DNA of 19,323 bases from an uncultured Lactobacillus sp. (GTDB lineage: Bacteria > Bacillota > Bacilli > Lactobacillales > Lactobacillaceae), in contig NZ_CABUIW010000042.1 in assembly GCF_902491705.1 (NCBI RefSeq), positions 1 through 19,323 of the forward strand, read 5' to 3'. Under the pieces are notes generated by a model. The model had not been told where the DNA came from, made no database searches, and saw only the letters and a list, made by a program, of their open reading frames with translations. Made by a program: the position numbers and the translations under genes. The first letter of the stretch is position 1; the number at the start of each line of letters is the position of its first letter. Positions 14,743 through 19,323 of this stretch are shown here, piece after piece.

Positions 14743-14813
14743 AAATATAAGTATATCAACTAGCGCTACATATATGTATACTATAAAAAGAGACATCTTA
14801 ATTTCATATACCA

Positions 14814-15470
14814 CTATTTACAAAAGTCTTTAATCAAATCAAGTAATTTGAGACTTCTAACTGCATAACTATTATGTGTTTGACGTGGCATCAATACCAA
14901 ACGCGCATTAGGCATCAATTGACTGTACCAGCGAACATGTTCAACCTTAACCCAATCTTTTTCACCGACTACACACAAAGTTGGCGTCGTAATTTTCTTT
15001 AAATCATCTTCTGAAATAAATGATTCAGTCAATTCAACTCGGCTATCTCGATCAAGTCTTAAAAAGCGGTGAAAGCCTTCAGTTAAATAGTGGTAAGGAC
15101 GAATACCGGCTCCATTAACAAAAACGCCGGCCACAATCATCTTTTTGAAGATATCTGGATGTTTTCTAGCTAGCATCATTGCAGTCAAACCACCTGCATC
15201 AAAGCCAAAGCAATAACATCCCTCAATCCCAACTTGCTTAATAAAAGCATAGACGTCTTCCACTTCAGTTTTATAGTGTTCCGCAATATCGCCTTCACTA
15301 AGACCGTGACCACGCATGTCTAATACATAAACTGTGTAATACAGTGATAAAGGAGCTACAATCTTATCAAACATTCCACCATCCAAATGGTGTCCATGAA
15401 GAAGAAGCAAAGGTGCACCTTTGCCTAATTTTTGGTAATAAAATTCAACACCATTGACTTTTTCTTTCAT
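14814..15470 (-). CDS. Small alpha/beta hydrolase with Asp at the nucleophile position
   Basis: A 218-residue cytoplasmic alpha/beta-hydrolase-fold protein. LLLLHGHHLDGGMF (21-34) is the oxyanion region, LDMRGHGLSEG (50-60) the usual strand-4 loop, and the elbow reads GFDAGGL (89-95), so the usual Ser is Asp91. The acid is probably D172 (VVGEKDW) and the His H199 (RQTHNSY), giving an Asp-Asp-His triad as in haloalkane dehalogenases and epoxide hydrolases. The Trp that follows Asp in those enzymes is Ala here and the cap (about 118-155) is short. It starts 12 nt after the glycosyltransferase stop with GAGAGGG, so it is cotranscribed with it. The substrate is unknown. Confidence 0.85.
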   Translation of the reverse strand: MKEKVNGVEFYYQKLGKGAPLLLLHGHHLDGGMFDKIVAPLSLYYTVYVLDMRGHGLSEGDIAEHYKTEVEDVYAFIKQVGIEGCYCFGFDAGGLTAMMLARKHPDIFKKMIVAGVFVNGAGIRPYHYLTEGFHRFLRLDRDSRVELTESFISEDDLKKITTPTLCVVGEKDWVKVEHVRWYSQLMPNARLVLMPRQTHNSYAVRSLKLLDLIKDFCK

Positions 15471-15482
15471 AAAAACCCTCTC

Positions 15483-16298
15483 TTATTGAGCGTCGCTATC
15501 GCGCAAAGCTTGACGATCTAATTTTTTGCGCATCTTTTCATCTTCACGATCCTTAAGCATGGTTTTAATAATCTTGTGCCATACTCGATAATTACCGCGG
15601 AAATTGTCTGCTACTTTTTTAATGTTTGGTTGGTGAATAATACTGCCTTTTCTTTGCCAGTAGTGGTAGTAAGGCTTTTGGGTATAGTAAACACCCTTGC
15701 AGACTGAAATATATTTTACATTAAAAATTTGATCTTCAAGAAGTGAAATATCACGATCAAATTGTAAATGGAACTTTTTAATGATCGATGTCTTGTATGC
15801 TTTGTTCCAGCTGTAGCCTTTCATTGGTGAACCAAAGACATTAGTCAACTTAAGATAAGTTTCACTGCGTGTTAAAAAACCACCCTCAGGATGACCAACT
15901 ACATGAGATTTCTTGTCAGGGTAATCCATCCAATAACCACAAGATACTAGACTTACATCTGGGTGTTCTTCAAAGGCATGAATGAAAAAGGAAGTATATC
16001 CAGGATCCACCCAATCATCACCATCATGAAAGGTGACATATGGCGTATCGATATATTTCATACCGACATTACGTGCATCGGATGGGCCGCCATTTTTCTT
16101 TTGAATTAATTTAAAATATGGAAAGCGATGGGCATAGTTTTGGGCTACCTCAACCGAATTATCAGTTGAACCATCATCTACCACGATTAGCTTAAAGCTC
16201 TTGTCGATTTGCTTAAGCAATGCATCAAAAGCGCGTGGTAGATATTGTGCCGTATTATAAACCGGCATAATGATAGTTAACTTAGGCACTTGTAACAT
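15483..16298 (-). CDS. Family 2 glycosyltransferase
   Basis: A 271-residue GT-A fold enzyme. The N-terminus LTIIMPVYNTAQYL (7-20) and VVDDGSTDNS (39-48) bind the nucleotide sugar, DGDDW (92-96) supplies the DxD metal site, and LLEDQIFNVKY (186-196) holds the ED motif. There is no membrane segment, so it works at the cytoplasmic face, probably adding a sugar to a lipid-linked or wall polymer or to a protein. There is no exopolysaccharide cluster around it. The charged Lys/Arg/Asp-rich C-terminus may be peripheral. The start ATG follows AAGGGGGGA. It is the first gene of a two-gene unit with the Asp-type hydrolase. Confidence 0.9.
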   Translation of the reverse strand: MLQVPKLTIIMPVYNTAQYLPRAFDALLKQIDKSFKLIVVDDGSTDNSVEVAQNYAHRFPYFKLIQKKNGGPSDARNVGMKYIDTPYVTFHDGDDWVDPGYTSFFIHAFEEHPDVSLVSCGYWMDYPDKKSHVVGHPEGGFLTRSETYLKLTNVFGSPMKGYSWNKAYKTSIIKKFHLQFDRDISLLEDQIFNVKYISVCKGVYYTQKPYYHYWQRKGSIIHQPNIKKVADNFRGNYRVWHKIIKTMLKDREDEKMRKKLDRQALRDSDAQ

Positions 16299-16321
16299 AT
16301 TGTCCCCCCTTATTGCTCTTC

Positions 16322-16330
16322 ATTATACCA
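16322..16330 (-). promoter_or_regulatory. Extended -10 promoter of the glycosyltransferase gene
   Basis: TGGTATAAT on the minus strand combines a TGn extension with a consensus -10, about 24 nt upstream of the ATG. A TTCAAC-like -35 lies 18 nt away. Confidence 0.65.
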
Positions 16331-16399
16331 TCTTCAAGTTTTAGGTTGAAATTAAGAAAGTTTTAGTAGATGATTTACTTCTTATTCAAAAACATTTAG

Positions 16400-16405
16400 T
16401 ATAAT
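16400..16405 (+). promoter_or_regulatory. -10 box of the DUF1002 gene promoter
   Basis: TATAAT lies 39 nt upstream of the ATG at 16445, divergent from the glycosyltransferase promoter. No good -35 is evident. The ribosome binding site is GAGAGGAAA (about 16432-16440). Confidence 0.5.
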
Positions 16406-16444
16406 GTTTCTATCAATTAGAATATATATTCGAGAGGAAAAATA

Positions 16445-17404
16445 ATGAAAAAAACTATTCAAATTTTAACAGCCATTTTGTTTAGTGCTGTCGCGGCAAT
16501 CGCAATTGGTCAAAATAATTTGGTTTTAGCCGATGACGATACTCCTGTAGTAACGCTCGGCAGTTCATTAACTGATTCACAAAGAGACGGTACATTAAAA
16601 ACTTTAACTGCCCCACTAAATGGCGGTAACTACCAAACAATCACTGTTACTGGTTCTGACTTAGTTAGATACTTGAATCCATCTGGTGATAATTTCACAA
16701 CTTCATCAGGTGTCTGGTCTAGTGCAATGATTCAAAAAACAAGCAACGGTTCTGGTATTAACGTAAAGATTTTGGACTACAATGGCAAAAACAACATTAC
16801 AACTATCACTGCCAACCAATACAAAAACGCTGCTTTAACTGCCGGAATTACAGATGCTAACATCTATGTTACTAGTGCTATTCCAATCGACGGTTCTGGT
16901 GCCTTAGCCGGTGTTTATGCAGCTTATGCCAAGAATGGTAATGCGTTAAACCAAAAGCAAGTTAACGCAGCACAAGACGAAATGAACACCTTGAGTGGCA
17001 TTACCCAAGATAACAAAAATAAAAAAGGTTATTCTGACGCTCAATTGAACAATGCCGTTGCTGGAGCTAAATCAGAAATGGCTAAGCAAGGTCAAAATAT
17101 TTCTGATAGTCAAATTCGTGATATTGTAAATAATCAAATCAATATCAACCACTTAGGCAACACCATTAACAACAATCAAAAGAATCAAATTATCAACCTT
17201 TTGATTGAAATTCGTGATTCTGGTGCCCTTAAGAGTAGCAGTTTTAAAGGTCAAGCTTCTAAGCTTTCCAGCCAAATTGAAAATGGTGCTAAGAACATCT
17301 TTAATAAATTCAACACTCCAGAAAACCGCAACTGGCTCCAGCAATTATGGGACAGTGTGGTTAACTTCTTCAGCCATTTATTTGGCGGCGTAATTTTAGG
17401 ATAA
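16445..17404 (+). CDS. Secreted DUF1002 family protein (YpuA-like)
   Basis: A 319-residue exported protein. The signal peptide (KK at 2-3, hydrophobic 5-22) ends VLA, giving a mature start near D30. The N-terminal half (about 35-165) has the DUF1002 pattern: LGSSLTDSQRDGTL, VTGSDLVRYL, SSAMIQKTSNGSGINV, ITANQYKNAALTAGITDANIYV and PIDGSGALAGVYAAY. The C-terminal half is Asn/Gln-rich and helical, ending in an amphipathic WLQQLWDSVVNFFSHLFGG stretch (about 294-316). That tail could touch the membrane. It is monocistronic with its own promoter and terminator. The function of the family is unknown. The codon use fits the surrounding chromosome. Confidence 0.85.
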   Translation: MKKTIQILTAILFSAVAAIAIGQNNLVLADDDTPVVTLGSSLTDSQRDGTLKTLTAPLNGGNYQTITVTGSDLVRYLNPSGDNFTTSSGVWSSAMIQKTSNGSGINVKILDYNGKNNITTITANQYKNAALTAGITDANIYVTSAIPIDGSGALAGVYAAYAKNGNALNQKQVNAAQDEMNTLSGITQDNKNKKGYSDAQLNNAVAGAKSEMAKQGQNISDSQIRDIVNNQININHLGNTINNNQKNQIINLLIEIRDSGALKSSSFKGQASKLSSQIENGAKNIFNKFNTPENRNWLQQLWDSVVNFFSHLFGGVILG

Positions 17405-17409
17405 GTAAA

Positions 17410-17437
17410 AAGGTCATGATTATTCAATCATGGCCTT
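17410..17437. terminator. Bidirectional terminator between DUF1002 and rnhA
   Basis: A 12-bp stem (17410-17421 with 17426-17437, one wobble) and a 4-nt loop, with a T-rich tail on the plus strand (CTTTGTT) and TTTTTAC on the minus strand. It serves the convergent genes ending at 17404 and 17443. Confidence 0.8.
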
Positions 17438-17442
17438 CTTTG

Positions 17443-18201
17443 TTACATTTTTTGATCCATATAACGGTTTAATTCGTGGTCGACAAATTCATTGCCGCGG
17501 TTATTGGCATGTCCCTTAGTCCATTCAAAGGTGCTGTCAGGAAAATGGGATAATAAGCTATCTAGTTCTTTCCATTCAGCTACATTCTTTAATGGACCGG
17601 ATGACCGTTTCCAGTCGCGTTTCTTCCAGCCTTGCAACCAGTGCTGATTAATCGCATTTAAGACGTACTTTGAATCAAGCACAAAAAGCAAATGCTTTTC
17701 ATTAAAGCCTAATTCAATTAACTTTTTAAGCGCATTGATCAAAGCTGTCTGTTCCATCTTATTGTTGGTTGCACCATATTCACCGCCTGAACCATGAACA
17801 GATTGGTCATCCCATTCAATCAAATATGCCCAGGCAGCTTTATCTGTCTTTTTAACATGGCCGCCTTTATAAACGCCAGTATTGCGTGTACCACCATCAG
17901 TATAAGTCGTCGCAAAATATTCAGTTGATTGAGTATTTTGCTTTTTTGTTTCTTGACTAGTTTTAACCACTTTAGGTTTATTAGCTTTTATCTTTTTAAT
18001 CGCATTTTCTAACGTGTCTTGCTTTTTATTAAGAGTCTCCTCACGCGTTTTTTCCTGCCAGCCTAAATAATCGATTGCGTCAGTAATATTTTCAAAAGAC
18101 TTGTATTCAGCGCCAGAAAAGCCATTAACTTGTTCTTTGGCCTCGTCCCAATTACGATAAACACCCGGAATGCGACCTTTTTTTACTGCATAAATTTTCA
18201 T
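17443..18201 (-). CDS. rnhA: Ribonuclease HI with N-terminal hybrid-binding domain
   Basis: A 252-residue cytoplasmic enzyme that cuts RNA in RNA-DNA hybrids. Residues 1-47 (MKIYAVKKGRIPGVYRNWDEA...) are the viroplasmin-like hybrid-binding domain, also seen in eukaryotic RNase H1. A Lys/Gln-rich linker of about 45 residues follows, then the catalytic domain 97-250. The acidic residues are all present: D102 (TDGG), E150 (NNKMEQ), D176 (LDSKYV), D241 (NEFVDHELN), with H231 in TKGHANN. It is monocistronic, with GAGGTAG before the ATG. It convergently shares a terminator with the DUF1002 gene. Confidence 0.95.
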   Translation of the reverse strand: MKIYAVKKGRIPGVYRNWDEAKEQVNGFSGAEYKSFENITDAIDYLGWQEKTREETLNKKQDTLENAIKKIKANKPKVVKTSQETKKQNTQSTEYFATTYTDGGTRNTGVYKGGHVKKTDKAAWAYLIEWDDQSVHGSGGEYGATNNKMEQTALINALKKLIELGFNEKHLLFVLDSKYVLNAINQHWLQGWKKRDWKRSSGPLKNVAEWKELDSLLSHFPDSTFEWTKGHANNRGNEFVDHELNRYMDQKM

Positions 18202-18300
18202 TGACTACCTCAAAAATCAAAAATCTTTCACTCAATGTTAAAATATAGTTATTATTGTTTTTATTTTATTATATGAAAAAGAAACGAAGGTGAGCAAAGG

Positions 18301-19227
18301 TTGTTTTTCAATACTAAAAAATATGCCGAAGAAGCAGAAAAAAATCATAAACATGATCTAAAGCAAGAGCCAACCATGTTTAATATGATCTCATTAGGAT
18401 TATTGGCTACCTTTGCTCCTACCCGAATTTTCTTAAAAATGCACAAGAGGCACATTACTGATAATGTCGTCATCGAAGAAAGCGATCTAGAGCAAGTTCC
18501 GATTATTTATTTCCACGGTTTTCGCGGTGGTGACTACACTACTAATGTTATGGTGCATCAAGCAACTAAAGATAAAGGAAACGAAAAGTTTTTAAAAGTT
18601 ACTGTAGATCTATTAGGTAACTTCAAGCTAGAAGGCACCTGGACTGGCGATAAACACCCAATAGTCCAAGTGGCTTTTCGTCAAAGAATTGTCGGCATCT
18701 ACGGCATCGATTATTATTTAAGCTTTGTCCTGCCATTTTTGGCTAAAAGATATAACTTCAAAAACTATATTGCGGTAGCTCACTCATTAGCTTGTCCTTG
18801 CATCATTAGAACTGAGATGAAGCACTCTTCAAGTAAGACTTTCCCGCATTTAACCAAATGTGCCCTTATTGCCGGTCCATTTGATGGCGTAACTTATCTA
18901 GGTGACATCCCCAACGTTAATGTTTTAAATGAAAACGGGCGTCCTAGCATGATGAACCCACATTATCTTTATCTTTTATTCAACCGCAGGAAATTTAATC
19001 CTAATATTTCTGTTTTGAATATTTATGGTAATGTTTTAGACAATACCAATACAGATAAATTTATTTCAGTTGTGTCTGCCAAAAGCATCCGCTACATTTT
19101 GGCTCCTAAAGCCCATTTCTACCAGGAAGTCGAAGTACGCGGCAAGCAAGATGCGGAACACAGCTGGATGCACGACAATCCCTTTGTGATTGATATTATT
19201 AATAAGTTTCTTAATTTGAAAAAATAG
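18301..19227 (+). CDS. DUF915-like alpha/beta hydrolase, altered nucleophile elbow, TTG start
   Basis: A 308-residue protein. PIIYFHGFRGGDYTTNVMV (67-85) matches the HGYGG...S/TN region of DUF915 hydrolases and DAEHSWMHDNPFVIDIINKFL near the C-terminus matches their EHSxLHENP.V end, with the likely catalytic His. The elbow, usually GHSMGG, is AVAHSLACP (158-166): Ser162 is kept but both Gly after it are Ala and Cys. The hydrophobic stretch at about 26-45 could be an N-terminal membrane anchor. The TTG at 18301 is chosen because GAAGGTGA lies 7 nt before it; the next in-frame ATG (18376) has no such site. Substrate unknown; activity should not be assumed. Confidence 0.8.
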   Translation: MFFNTKKYAEEAEKNHKHDLKQEPTMFNMISLGLLATFAPTRIFLKMHKRHITDNVVIEESDLEQVPIIYFHGFRGGDYTTNVMVHQATKDKGNEKFLKVTVDLLGNFKLEGTWTGDKHPIVQVAFRQRIVGIYGIDYYLSFVLPFLAKRYNFKNYIAVAHSLACPCIIRTEMKHSSSKTFPHLTKCALIAGPFDGVTYLGDIPNVNVLNENGRPSMMNPHYLYLLFNRRKFNPNISVLNIYGNVLDNTNTDKFISVVSAKSIRYILAPKAHFYQEVEVRGKQDAEHSWMHDNPFVIDIINKFLNLKK

Positions 19228-19323
19228 TTTCTATGGGAGGAAGTTAACTGTTGACCAAAACGTAGATAAATATAGAAGAATATGGAAACTGGAACTATTT
19301 AGAAAGATAAACATGGAGAATAG
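19228..19323 (+). other. Window end: strong Shine-Dalgarno but no intact gene
   Basis: GGGAGGAAG (19235-19243) is followed at 19251 by TTG, which would start a frame that stops after four codons (TTG ACC AAA ACG TAG). The next frame (GAT AAA TAT AGA AGA ATA TGG ...) stays open to the window edge. This could be a frameshifted gene start or chance; too little sequence is visible. Confidence 0.25.

Noticed and set aside
14743..14813. Terminator for the MFS gene or for the convergent hydrolase
   Set aside because: Only a weak AGTATA...TATACT repeat and scattered A/T runs are present; no hairpin with a clear T-run.
1..19323. CRISPR arrays, tRNA or rRNA genes, prophage or plasmid origins
   Set aside because: No regularly spaced repeats, no cloverleaf or rRNA-like sequence, and no phage structural or replication genes were seen.

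Overview
The window looks like chromosomal DNA from a low-GC Gram-positive bacterium, most likely a Lactobacillus of the acidophilus/helveticus/crispatus type. This rests on AT-rich codon use, strong AAGGAG/GAGGT ribosome binding sites, a tyrosine-type D-Ala-D-Ala ligase, a fused substrate-binding/permease ABC protein, an Rgg-type regulator and decayed lactobacillus-style insertion sequences. The species is inferred from family resemblance, not from a search.

Layout: (1) 1-715 is an accessory patch. It has the C-terminal codons of a truncated minus-strand gene with its terminator, the decayed 3' end of an IS3-like transposase, a promoter just outside the IS end leading into about 100 nt of structured RNA with its own terminator, and a 54-residue protein gene. 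(2) 715-3423 (minus) is a tightly overlapping operon of two YibE/F-like membrane proteins and an alpha/beta hydrolase. (3) 3514-5357 (minus) is ddl followed 26 nt later by a MerR-type HTH, coiled-coil, amphipathic-tail protein resembling RacA in architecture. (4) 5513-6757 (plus) is a secreted CAP-domain protein. (5) 6796-9010 (minus) is a polar amino acid ABC importer of two proteins. (6) 9139-10662 (minus) is a TetR regulator with a membrane protein. (7) 10806-11792 (minus) is a PRPP synthetase paralogue.

(8) 11935-12510 holds a broken IS982-like transposase. (9) 12511-14742 is a divergent Rgg regulator / MFS exporter pair sharing a 78-nt promoter region with a palindrome and a 14-nt inverted repeat. 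(10) 14814-16298 (minus) is a family 2 glycosyltransferase plus a small alpha/beta hydrolase with Asp at the nucleophile position. (11) 16445-17404 (plus) is a secreted DUF1002 protein. (12) 17443-18201 (minus) is RNase HI with an N-terminal hybrid-binding domain. (13) 18301-19227 (plus) is a DUF915-like hydrolase starting at TTG. The last about 95 nt hold a strong Shine-Dalgarno sequence and no intact gene.

Most of the window is envelope-centred housekeeping: peptidoglycan precursor synthesis, transport, secreted proteins and hydrolases. It is punctuated by two decayed mobile-element scars. The parts most worth following up are the HTH/coiled-coil partner of ddl, the candidate RNA beside the IS3 scar, the Rgg-MFS intergenic region and the aspartate-nucleophile hydrolase. 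No complete novel defence or toxin system is evident.
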